Shown one piece after another: positions 1 through 7,222 of a stretch of DNA of 32,263 bases (the first letter of the stretch is position 1; each line of letters opens with the position of its first letter). The notes under the pieces are model-generated. The model saw only the letters and a list, made by a program, of their open reading frames with translations. It ran no database searches and was not told the origin of the DNA. A program made the position numbers and the translations under genes. The stretch is from the NCBI GenBank assembly GCA_031291515.1, contig JARLIW010000249.1, positions 1-32,263 on the forward strand, read 5' to 3'. Origin of the DNA: Beijerinckiaceae bacterium. GTDB taxonomy: Bacteria; Pseudomonadota; Alphaproteobacteria; Rhizobiales; Beijerinckiaceae.

Positions 1-1157
1 AGAGGCCGCTGCGGATTGTTCAACGCACTGATCTGCTTTTGGTACGCTATAGATCGAGGAGAAGCCCTGTTTGGAACGTCCAAGCTGGGGTCCGGGCATA
101 ATTTTGGGTTGTTATCGTTCGCGGCAGGGGCCGCCACAGGCGCCTTGTCATCGTTGTCATCCGCCGCGTCGATCTGATCTTGATCGAAGGTAAGGACACC
201 GCCGAGATCCCGTGCAAAGGGAAAGCCGGTATTAAAATCATAAAAGACCCCATTGCGATCCCGCAGGCCGGCCGCGATGACGACAGGCGTGCCGCCTGTT
301 GTGTCGATCAGGCGTAACGAGCCGTCCTCCCGATTGAATTCGTAACGGGTTCCCGATTTACCGGGAAGAACGCCGCTCGACGAATCCGAATGCTGATAGG
401 GGACAAAAAGGAGCCCGAGGACCGCGGCCGCGCCAACGACGCCAACGATGGCTCCGGCAAATTCCGCCAACGCGGCGAGCCGCGCCGCCTCTTCCGCAGC
501 CTCGAATAGCGCAGGAACGGACGTAGCCGGCGCAAGCGCCTGCCACGAAACCGGCGGTGACGCCGCTTCCGGGCTGCCGGCGACGGGAACGGCCTCGGGA
601 GGGCGCGGTCCGCGCGCTGGCGGTTTCGCTGCTTCCGCGCTTTGCCCGCCTCCCCCGCCGCTGGTCCAACGCCCGCTTTCACCTCCGTTTCCAACGGGGA
701 CACGCGGCTGATCGGGGTTATAATCGCGAACCAGCGTCTCCGGCGGCTCGAGATCTAGCTCCCTGAGCAAGGCCCGGGCGGGCATGCCGCCCGACAAGAG
801 CTTGTCCGCCAAATCGAGCCGCAGTCCTATTTGGGCAGGCTCTGGAATATAGGTGAGCCGCGCCATCGCCAGGCGAATGTTGGCCTGAACGTAATCGCCC
901 CGGCGCGAATGGGCCGCGGCCACCTCGATGTGCCGCAACAAATGTGGCGCGAGCTTCTTCCGGAAGGCCAGAGCGAGCAGCGCGTCGAGACGGTCGCTCG
1001 CCACTCGATCATCCACGGTCTGGTCGAGCGCCGTGAGCGGATGCTGTGCAATGACGCGTCCGCCCAGCGTTAGCCCCGCCTCGGAGAAATACAAGGCATT
1101 GGCCGGGAATACCGGTGGCGCAATGCGCGAGCGCCGGGAAAATAAGTCGTTTTTCAA
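1..1157 (-). CDS. Probable polymorphic toxin, 5' part (Tox-REase-5-like C-terminus begins at window edge)
   Basis: This frame is absent from the ORF track because it has no stop in the window. I translated it by hand: it is open from a TAA near 1193 to base 1, about 385 codons from the proposed start. The first plausible start is TTG at 1157, with GAGG five bases upstream; no ATG or GTG precedes it. The N-terminal ~130 residues are helical and unknown. Next comes a linker with YNPDQPRVPVG...GRWTSGGG, a motif I associate with alphaproteobacterial phage-like and toxin proteins. A Pro/Ala-rich stretch and a hydrophobic segment (GAIVGVVGAAAVLGLLFVPY) follow. The C-terminal part in view is an Asp/Asn-rich linker, then CPDPSLDVPNR and SIAYQKQISALNNPQRP. 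The last resembles the entry to restriction-endonuclease-fold toxin 5 domains. The catalytic part and any immunity gene would lie outside the window. Frame confidence is high; function is inference. Confidence 0.6.
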   Translation of the reverse strand, partial: MKNDLFSRRSRIAPPVFPANALYFSEAGLTLGGRVIAQHPLTALDQTVDDRVASDRLDALLALAFRKKLAPHLLRHIEVAAAHSRRGDYVQANIRLAMARLTYIPEPAQIGLRLDLADKLLSGGMPARALLRELDLEPPETLVRDYNPDQPRVPVGNGGESGRWTSGGGGGQSAEAAKPPARGPRPPEAVPVAGSPEAASPPVSWQALAPATSVPALFEAAEEAARLAALAEFAGAIVGVVGAAAVLGLLFVPYQHSDSSSGVLPGKSGTRYEFNREDGSLRLIDTTGGTPVVIAAGLRDRNGVFYDFNTGFPFARDLGGVLTFDQDQIDAADDNDDKAPVAAPAANDNNPKLCPDPSLDVPNRASPRSIAYQKQISALNNPQRP

Positions 1158-1292
1158 ACCAACCTCGCAGCCCTTACCGAAGCCACGAGATTACGCTCGA
1201 TCATGAAAAACGCCTATACCACGGCAACGAATGCCGCCGGACAGGTTTGCGCGTGCGTTATGTCCGATCCGCGCCGCGAGCCAAGCGACCCC

Positions 1293-2120
1293 TCAATGCC
1301 GCCAAAAAACCATCTGGCCGATGGTCAGCAGGATTTCGGCGACGATCAGGATAACCACGGTGGTTTCCAGCCGCGTCGCCCGGTCCGCGTCGATGATATC
1401 GGTGAGGGCCCGGGCGGTTTCGGCGATCACGTCGAGCTTGCGCTTGAGGGTTTGCGCGCGTTCCTTGAGCTCGTATTCGTCTTCGAGCCGGGCGTAGAGG
1501 CGTTCGAGATCGGGGCGGTCCCACAGCACGTCGGGCTTTTCTTCGACCGCGACGCGGCCGGAGAGGCGGTGCTGCACCAGCAGCGTCTGGCCGATCAGCT
1601 TCAGCATCGAGCGCCGCCGCCACGGCGGGCGGCCTTTTTCGAACAGCTGCGCGGCGAAGGGCTCGATCTCGTCGAACACGGCATTGACTTCATGCTCGTC
1701 GCGACCGAGCGAGACGGTCTTCGCCAAGGCATCGGCGACCACGAGCAGCCGCGCGGGCGAAAGGTCGCGCAAATGAATCGTGCCGCCTGCGGGAATCCGG
1801 TCCTCGTTCTCGGCGGAAATGTCGATGTGCGCGATCTCGTCGTCGACATGCTCGTGCTGGCCCGAAACGCGGAGCTTCACCTGGTTGAGGACCTCGTCCT
1901 CCTCGAGCGGCGAAAGGCCGACGAACACCGCGACGCCAAAGCGGTACAGCGCGACAAAGCCCGAGGCGCCGGCGTTGAAGGCGAGCGGGTTCGAGGACAG
2001 CATGTCCGAGCGCTCGAGGCCGGAAGCGTCGATTCGGTCTCCCAGCAGCAGCGCGCGCGCCGTCACGCGGCGGTAGGGCTGAGCCTCGATGAGGGCGGGT
2101 GTCTGGTCAAGCAAGGTCAT
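1293..2120 (-). CDS. RMD1/DUF155 family membrane-anchored protein
   Basis: A 275-residue protein resembling the RMD1/YagE (DUF155) family, which has mitochondrial inner-membrane relatives in fungi and a poorly known role in bacteria. The family features visible are an N-terminal alpha/beta region with the FGVAVFVGL strand, a central acidic region, the helical stretch with ...LEDEYELKERAQTLKRKLDVI, and a C-terminal transmembrane helix (TTVVILIVAEILLTIGQMVFW) that would anchor it in the inner membrane with a two-residue tail. It lies 34 bases downstream of the P1 peptidase on the same strand, so it is probably the last gene of the serB operon. A good AAGGAGGT lies 16 bases before the ATG, farther than usual. 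An in-frame TAG just upstream rules out an earlier start. Molecular function unknown. Confidence 0.8.
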   Translation of the reverse strand: MTLLDQTPALIEAQPYRRVTARALLLGDRIDASGLERSDMLSSNPLAFNAGASGFVALYRFGVAVFVGLSPLEEDEVLNQVKLRVSGQHEHVDDEIAHIDISAENEDRIPAGGTIHLRDLSPARLLVVADALAKTVSLGRDEHEVNAVFDEIEPFAAQLFEKGRPPWRRRSMLKLIGQTLLVQHRLSGRVAVEEKPDVLWDRPDLERLYARLEDEYELKERAQTLKRKLDVIAETARALTDIIDADRATRLETTVVILIVAEILLTIGQMVFWRH

Positions 2121-2154
2121 AACGGGCTACGCCTAACCTCCTTGCGTCCTAAAG

Positions 2155-3144
2155 TCACGCAAAGCGGCTCCGCCAATCCGGCGCCGCGCCCGGAAAAGGC
2201 AAGGCCTTCGCCTCGAAAATCGCGCGGGCCACGGCGCGGGAGAGGCAATCAGCCGCGAGAGCGCCAATTTCCAGCAGGCCGACCGCGGATGGCGGTTGCG
2301 ACGCGCGGGCTGTCGAGGCGACGAAAACCGTATCGCCATCGAACGCGGCATGCGCGGGCCGCAGCGCGCGCGCCAACCCGTCCTGCGCCATCACGGCGAT
2401 GCGCTTGGCCTCGGCCTTGGTCAAAGCGGCATCGGTCGCCACGAGCGCGATCGTCGTATTTTCCGGCCGGGCGCCCTTGACCCGCAGATCCAGGGCGTCG
2501 GCCGGAAACGGCGCGGGCCAGCCCAAGCCGCCAAATTCACTCGCGCGTTCATAAGGCGCGGCCCAAAAATGCGGCCCATCGCCGATGGTCGCGCTGCCCA
2601 AGGCATTGACGGCCACGATCGCCCCGACCGTGAAGCCCGATGGCGTTACCGCGCTCGCCGAGCCAAGGCCGCCCTTATAGGTGGCGGTGGTGGCGCCATA
2701 GCCCGCGCCCGCCGTGCCAAGTTCGAAATCGAGCCCGGCCTTGGCGGCGGCCTGATAGCCCAAGCGCCAATAGACCGGCTCGGGTCCCCAATCCTTGTCG
2801 CCCCCATTGAGCAAATCGAACAGGATCGCGCCCGGCACGATAGGGATCACGGCCTCGCCAATCCGGAAGCCCCGCCCCCGCTCCCGTAAAAACGCCTGCA
2901 CGCCGCCCATCGAATCGAGGCCGAAAGCAGAGCCCCCGGACAAAACGACGGCGTCGATCCGCTCGACCGTCATGCCGGGCTGCAACAAAGCCGTATCCCG
3001 CAACCCCGGCGCGCCGCCCCCGACCGAGATCGAAGCGACGCACGGCGTCTCGAACAGGATCGCGGTGACACCGGTCGCGATATGCTGATCGTCCGCCTGC
3101 CCGACGCTCAGGCCAGGAACATCGCAAATGGTGTCGCGCGTCAA
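2155..3144 (-). CDS. P1 family peptidase (DmpA/BapA-like, S58)
   Basis: A 329-residue member of the P1/S58 family (DmpA, beta-peptidyl aminopeptidase). These enzymes are made as a proprotein and self-cleave before a Ser or Thr that becomes the N-terminal nucleophile. Family hallmarks are ICDVPGLSVGQ at the N-terminus, the Gly-rich GGGAPGLRDTALL, VVLSGGSAFGLDSMGGV, and GFTVGAIVAVNALGS. PENTTIALVATDA holds the probable Asn-Thr autocleavage site. The enzyme probably trims N-terminal residues from small peptides or amides; the substrate cannot be told from sequence. The start codon is TTG, sharing TTGA with the serB stop, with GAGGAG eight bases upstream, so it is translationally coupled to serB. 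No signal peptide is seen, so it is probably cytoplasmic. Confidence 0.88.
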   Translation of the reverse strand: MTRDTICDVPGLSVGQADDQHIATGVTAILFETPCVASISVGGGAPGLRDTALLQPGMTVERIDAVVLSGGSAFGLDSMGGVQAFLRERGRGFRIGEAVIPIVPGAILFDLLNGGDKDWGPEPVYWRLGYQAAAKAGLDFELGTAGAGYGATTATYKGGLGSASAVTPSGFTVGAIVAVNALGSATIGDGPHFWAAPYERASEFGGLGWPAPFPADALDLRVKGARPENTTIALVATDAALTKAEAKRIAVMAQDGLARALRPAHAAFDGDTVFVASTARASQPPSAVGLLEIGALAADCLSRAVARAIFEAKALPFPGAAPDWRSRFA

Positions 3145-4037
3145 ATCGCGAACTCCTCGCGTGAAAACCCTTGAAAATAGAGCAAGGTAGTAAGATCACC
3201 GTGCTCGATCCGCGCGTCGGCCGCGGCGGCGACGGCGGGCTTCGCGCGAAAGGCAACGCCGAGCCCCGCCGCCTGAATCATGGCCAGATCGTTCGCGCCA
3301 TCGCCCACCGCGCAGGTCTCCGCGAGCGAAAGTCCGTGAGCGTAGGCGAGGCTCACCAAGACATGCCGCTTGGCCTCGCGGCCCAGAATGGGCTCTTCGA
3401 GACCGCCGGTCAGCTTGCCGTCTTCAACCATGAGCCGATTGGCGAAATGGGATTCGAAACCGAGCGCGTCCGCGACGCGCTCGGTGAACACCGTGAAGCC
3501 GCCCGACACGACGGCGGTCACGGCGCCATGGCGGCGCATGGTCTGGGCCAGCGCGCGCCCCCCCGGCGTCAAAGTGATGCGCTGAGCGAACACGTCGCCG
3601 ATTTGGCCGAGGTGGAGGCCGCGCAACAAGGCGACGCGCTCGCGCAACGCCGGTTCGAAGTCGATTTCACCGCGCATCGCGCGTTCCGTAATGCCGGCGA
3701 CATGGGCGCCGAGGCCAAGGGCGGCCGCCAGTTCGTCGATACATTCCTGCGCGATCAAGGTAGAATCCATATCCGCTATCAAGAGCCGCTTGCGGCGGAA
3801 GGCGGTGGGCTGCACCGCGATATCGAGGCGCTCGCCGGCAAATAAGGCCTCGATCTCGGCACGCAACCCTGGCTTGAAGCCCTCGGCCAGGGGTGCGAAA
3901 GGAAGATCCGCCGCGATGTCGGGCGCAAGCCAACGCGGCTCGCCAGGATTGGGCAAAATCCGGGCGGCGCGGCGCAAATGCTCAGCCGTCAGGATAGGCG
4001 CCCCGGGACCGGCGGCAAGGGTTACGACATAAGTCAT
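3141..4037 (-). CDS. serB: Phosphoserine phosphatase SerB
   Basis: A HAD-superfamily phosphatase catalysing the last step of serine synthesis, O-phosphoserine to serine. The ORF track extends it to 4199, but the natural start is the ATG at 4037 (MTYVVTLAAG), giving 298 residues, the usual length of alphaproteobacterial SerB. An N-terminal ACT-like region of about 80 residues precedes motif I, IADMDSTLI, whose first Asp is the nucleophile. The cap has GEIDFEPALRERVALL, motif II is VSGGFTVF, and the metal-binding motif IV is VGDGANDLAMI. It heads a minus-strand operon with the P1 peptidase (4-base overlap) and the RMD1-like gene, and is divergent from miaA, an order common in this class of bacteria. 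Confidence 0.95.
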   Translation of the reverse strand: MTYVVTLAAGPGAPILTAEHLRRAARILPNPGEPRWLAPDIAADLPFAPLAEGFKPGLRAEIEALFAGERLDIAVQPTAFRRKRLLIADMDSTLIAQECIDELAAALGLGAHVAGITERAMRGEIDFEPALRERVALLRGLHLGQIGDVFAQRITLTPGGRALAQTMRRHGAVTAVVSGGFTVFTERVADALGFESHFANRLMVEDGKLTGGLEEPILGREAKRHVLVSLAYAHGLSLAETCAVGDGANDLAMIQAAGLGVAFRAKPAVAAAADARIEHGDLTTLLYFQGFSREEFAI

Positions 4038-4042
4038 TGCGA

Positions 4043-4074
4043 TGGAATCATGTTTGGCTTTGGAATCATGTTTG
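4043..4074. repeat. 14-bp perfect direct repeat between serB and miaA
   Basis: TGGAATCATGTTTG occurs at 4043-4056 and again at 4061-4074, an 18-base period, inside the 58 bases separating the divergent serB and miaA start codons. It could be a slippage duplication or a paired regulator site. The spacing is not a whole number of helical turns. The repeat is also why the ORF track extends miaA upstream as ESCLALESCL. Confidence 0.6.
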
Positions 4075-4095
4075 AGTGGACGCGTGAGTGCTGAC

Positions 4096-5016
4096 ATGAA
4101 CAGGCCGGACGCTATTCTCATCGCAGGCCCGACCGCCTCGGGCAAGTCCGCGCTCGCAATACGGCTCGCGCAACGGCTCGGCGGCCTGGTCATCAACACG
4201 GATTCGATGCAGGTCTATCGCGATCTCCGCGTCATTACCGCGCGCCCCAGCGTCGAAGAGGAAGCAAGCGCGCCGCACGCTCTGTTCGGCACCGAGGACG
4301 GCGCGGAGAATTTTTCCACCGGCCGCTGGCTCATTGCCGCGCGGCGCGAATACGAGCGCGCCCAGGCCGTGGATCTGATCCCCATTTTCGTCGGCGGCAC
4401 GGGGCTTTATTTCAAGGCCCTGACGCAGGGGCTCTCGGATATCCCCACCGTGCCGGAAGAGGTTCGCGCGCGGACTCGACATGAGGCCGAAGGCCAGACG
4501 CCGGAGCAATTGCATGCGCTGCTCTCCTCTCTTGATCCGCTGACCGCGTCCCGGCTTCGTCCGAGCGACCCCCAAAGAATTTTGCGCGCCCTGGAGGTTT
4601 ACGCGGCGACCGGCGAAAGTCTCGCGACTTTCCAGTCGAGCCGAAGCGCGGCGCTGCTCGACCCGGCGCGATGCGTTGCGGTCTTCTTGACCTTGGACCG
4701 CCCGGCGCTGCGCGAGCGGATCGACCTTCGCTTTGAGCAAATGATGCGAGACGGCGCGCTGAGCGAGATCGAACGTCTCTCGGCCCGCCAGCTCGATCCC
4801 TTGCTGCCGGTCATGCGCGCGCATGGCGTGCCACCCTTGCTACGCCATATCCGCGCCGACTATCCACTCGCCGAGGCGGTCGCGGAAGGAAAAGCCGATA
4901 CGCGGCGCTACATCAAGCGCCAAGAAACCTTCGCCCGTCACCAGCTGCCAGACTTCCGTTTCGTCGAAGCGGCAACGGCCGAGGCTCATATTTTGTCGAG
5001 CCTGGACGCGTCGTAA
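4096..5016 (+). CDS. miaA: tRNA dimethylallyltransferase MiaA
   Basis: Transfers a dimethylallyl group to N6 of A37 in tRNAs that read codons beginning with U. The P-loop GPTASGKS is at residues 11-18, followed by the family motifs VINTDSMQVYRDL, RRYIKRQETFARHQ near the C-terminus, and FVGGTGLYFKAL. I take the ATG at 4096 (MNRPDAILIAG, 306 residues); an in-frame GTG at 4084 is possible, and the track's 4042 start lies inside a direct repeat and is unlikely. It is divergent from serB and convergent with the small helix-turn-helix gene downstream. GAGCCG-CGACA-CGGCTC at 5027-5043 just after the stop could help termination but lacks a U tract. Confidence 0.95.
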   Translation: MNRPDAILIAGPTASGKSALAIRLAQRLGGLVINTDSMQVYRDLRVITARPSVEEEASAPHALFGTEDGAENFSTGRWLIAARREYERAQAVDLIPIFVGGTGLYFKALTQGLSDIPTVPEEVRARTRHEAEGQTPEQLHALLSSLDPLTASRLRPSDPQRILRALEVYAATGESLATFQSSRSAALLDPARCVAVFLTLDRPALRERIDLRFEQMMRDGALSEIERLSARQLDPLLPVMRAHGVPPLLRHIRADYPLAEAVAEGKADTRRYIKRQETFARHQLPDFRFVEAATAEAHILSSLDAS

Positions 5017-5086
5017 GGCCGCTCGCGAGCCGCGACACGGCTCCGGCGACGTGAACATCGACGCCTTGAACGGTGGGGGCGCGGTG

Positions 5087-5365
5087 TCAACCCTTGGAAA
5101 AGGTCACCGGCGCTTCGATAATGCCGTCAAGGGTCCGCACGCGCATAAAAGCCCGCCCGTCCGCGCCAATATGAAAGCTGACACCGGCCCGCTCGAACGC
5201 CGCGGTTACCTTGAGAGCTATCCCCGGAACGACAGCGGCTCCGCTTTCAAGTAAAAGAATGTCAGCGACAGGCACGCCGGCCGCCGCGGCCAAATCGTCT
5301 TCACTCAAACCAAGAGCGGCGCGGCCAATCTTGCACCGGGCGTCATCAAGTCCAACGTCGCTCAT
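5087..5365 (-). CDS. Small XRE-type helix-turn-helix protein
   Basis: A 92-residue protein with a single XRE/Cro-like helix-turn-helix in residues ~10-45 (ARCKIGRAALGLSEDDLAA, then AAGVPVADILLLE). A short tail follows with the AFERAGVSFHI pattern seen in many short alphaproteobacterial XRE proteins. It probably binds DNA, but some relatives are auxiliary proteins. It begins eight bases after the 68-residue gene on the same strand, so the two are probably co-transcribed. The Shine-Dalgarno is weak, which fits coupling to the upstream gene. Target unknown. Confidence 0.7.
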   Translation of the reverse strand: MSDVGLDDARCKIGRAALGLSEDDLAAAAGVPVADILLLESGAAVVPGIALKVTAAFERAGVSFHIGADGRAFMRVRTLDGIIEAPVTFSKG

Positions 5366-5373
5366 CGATTAGG

Positions 5374-5580
5374 TCATTCTCGGCCGAACAGACTGCCGAT
5401 CTGGTGAATGGGGAGCCGCTGCCCGCAGGCGGCCGTGATCCAGATATTCTTCTTCACCGGCGGCTGGATCATCAATTCCCGCAAAACCGCGCGCCGCGCG
5501 AAAAAAGCATGGGCGGCCGCTTCGGTCATTCGAGAAACGCCCTGCGGCGCATCGTGTTTCGCGTTTTGAGGATTTAGCAT
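5374..5580 (-). CDS. Hypothetical 68-residue protein
   Basis: A small reading frame with a good ribosome site (GGAGTG nine bases before the ATG), ending just before the helix-turn-helix gene on the same strand. The predicted protein is basic, with an Ala/Arg-rich helix (AHAFFARRAVLRELM) followed by a short region with IWITAACGQRLPIHQIGSLF. I recognise no family. The spacing and ribosome site favour a real gene. The overlapping 112-residue track ORF (5369-5707) is a shadow. The 290 bases between this gene and the aldo/keto reductase hold no convincing gene. Confidence 0.5.
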   Translation of the reverse strand: MLNPQNAKHDAPQGVSRMTEAAAHAFFARRAVLRELMIQPPVKKNIWITAACGQRLPIHQIGSLFGRE

Positions 5581-5870
5581 TGCGATTCACTCCACCGGAC
5601 TGACGCGATGGAATCAGTGAATGCGACTCGTGGCAATAGCTAAGCCGAGATCGACGTCCGGCGTTTCGACAGTGTTGCGACAATGACTCACTTGCCCCGC
5701 CAGCCACGCTCGCGTGGACCGGCCCGTCGGGCCCCGGTCCAAAAGCTGGACAACACCGCTTGCGCTACCTACCTTGCCTTCGAGCCGCTCCGCCGAGCGG
5801 ACGCCGCCCTCGCGTCGACATAGACGAGGGCGCCAGCTTCGCGCGGCAATGTCGATAGGAACGAACAACG

Positions 5871-6926
5871 ATGCGCTACAATAAGCTCGGCCGTACCGGC
5901 CTGTTTGTCTCCGAACTATGCCTCGGGACGATGACCTTCGGCGGCGATACGGGAATCTGGGGCCAGATCGGCTCTCTCCGACTCGGAGAAGCCGAGGAAT
6001 TGGTTGGCAAGGCCATTGAATCCGGCATTAACTTCATCGACACGGCCGACGTCTATGCCGAGGGACGTTCCGAGGAAATCACCGGCCAAGCCCTCAAAAA
6101 CCTGAACGTCCCGCGCGACAGCGTCGTCGTCGCAACGAAAGTCTTCGGGCAAACAGGGGAAGGCGTCAATCAGCGCGGCGCCTCGCGCGCGCATATCATC
6201 GCGGGCGTCAAAGCGAGCCTCAAACGGCTGCAGCTCGACTATATCGATCTTTATCAAATCCACGGTTTCGATCCCGCCACGCCCATCGAAGAAACCGTGC
6301 GGGCTCTCGATACCTTGGTTCAACAAGGCCACATTCGTTACGCTGGCGTCTCCAATTGGGCAGCTTGGCAAATCGCCAAGGCCGTGGGGATTTCGGAACG
6401 GCACGGCCTCGCGCGCTTCGAATCCTTGCAAGCCTATTACACCGTCGCGGGACGCGATCTCGAGCGTGAAATCGCTCCCATGCTCCGTAGCGAAGGGCTC
6501 GGATTAATGGTGTGGAGTCCGCTCGCGGGCGGATTGCTCAGCGGCAAGTATAGCCGCGACGACCAAGCCGGCCAGGGGGGCCGCCGGGCCACCTTCGATT
6601 TTCCGCCCGTCGATCGCGATCGCGCCTTTAACTGCATCGATGCCATGCGGACCATCGCGGACGCGCGCGGCGTTTCCGTCGCGCAGATTGCGCTGGCTTG
6701 GCTGCTGCATCAAGAGACCGTGACGAGCGTGATCATCGGCGCCAAGCGCTTGGAGCAACTCGACGAGAATATCGCGGCCACGCAAGTTGACCTCGCGCCT
6801 GGAGAGCTAAGGGTTCTCGATCAGGCCAGCGCTCTCCCCATGGAATATCCAGGTTGGATGCTCGAACGCCAGGGCGGGGTTCTCGTCAAGCAACTCGAGG
6901 CGCGTCGCTTTCGCGGCAAAACCTAA
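5871..6926 (+). CDS. Aldo/keto reductase
   Basis: A 351-residue NADP(H)-dependent aldo/keto reductase of the bacterial YajO/YhdN/GSP69-like group. The fold is a TIM barrel. The start MRYNKLGRTGLFVSELCLGTMTFGG is typical. The catalytic tetrad is visible as Asp and Tyr in FIDTADVYAEGRSEE, Lys in VVVATKVFG and His in IDLYQIHGFD. Cofactor-binding segments include YAGVSNWAAWQIA, VWSPLAGGLLSGKYSR and VIIGAKRLEQLDENI. A Shine-Dalgarno-like AGGAACG precedes the ATG. It stands alone. TGCCC-CTC-GGGCA followed by ATTTCTTTC at 6934-6955 may be a weak terminator. The physiological carbonyl substrate cannot be deduced. Confidence 0.92.
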   Translation: MRYNKLGRTGLFVSELCLGTMTFGGDTGIWGQIGSLRLGEAEELVGKAIESGINFIDTADVYAEGRSEEITGQALKNLNVPRDSVVVATKVFGQTGEGVNQRGASRAHIIAGVKASLKRLQLDYIDLYQIHGFDPATPIEETVRALDTLVQQGHIRYAGVSNWAAWQIAKAVGISERHGLARFESLQAYYTVAGRDLEREIAPMLRSEGLGLMVWSPLAGGLLSGKYSRDDQAGQGGRRATFDFPPVDRDRAFNCIDAMRTIADARGVSVAQIALAWLLHQETVTSVIIGAKRLEQLDENIAATQVDLAPGELRVLDQASALPMEYPGWMLERQGGVLVKQLEARRFRGKT

Positions 6927-7222
6927 CGGTTTGTGCCCCTCGGGCAATTTCTTTCGGAGCGTTCGGTCGAGGAGCCGCGTGGAATCGCGATCCCGGGTTC
7001 TCGAGGTTGCCGCCATAGGAGAAAAATTTAATCGCCCTCAACAAAATCGTCCGGCCATCATGAATGCCGCTCCCATCGCAAAATGTCATGCCTGCAAGCG
7101 CTTCGTTCAAAAAGTAGAAAGTCTTTCTCGATAACGTCGGTCTCGATGGAGCCGCGTTCGCGCCGCCTGGTCCCGGTGGGTCCGACGCGGGCCGCTCGGC
7201 GGCGACCAATTGAGAGACCTAG

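Noticed and set aside
308-703. Arg-rich minus-strand ORFs at 308-703 and 358-669
   Set aside because: They are out-of-frame shadows of the long toxin-like frame, which reads as normal protein over the same bases.
1203-2480. 425-residue plus-strand ORF
   Set aside because: It overlaps the RMD1-like gene and the P1 peptidase antisense, is Arg/Pro-rich at the end, and has no recognisable domain.
5614-5868. 84-residue minus-strand ORF upstream of the aldo/keto reductase gene
   Set aside because: Arg-rich with no ribosome site and no motif; most likely non-coding leader.
6886-7209. 107-residue minus-strand ORF after the aldo/keto reductase gene
   Set aside because: It overlaps the end of the reductase gene, and its ends are low-complexity; only a short middle part looks protein-like. 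No ribosome site or family, so not called.
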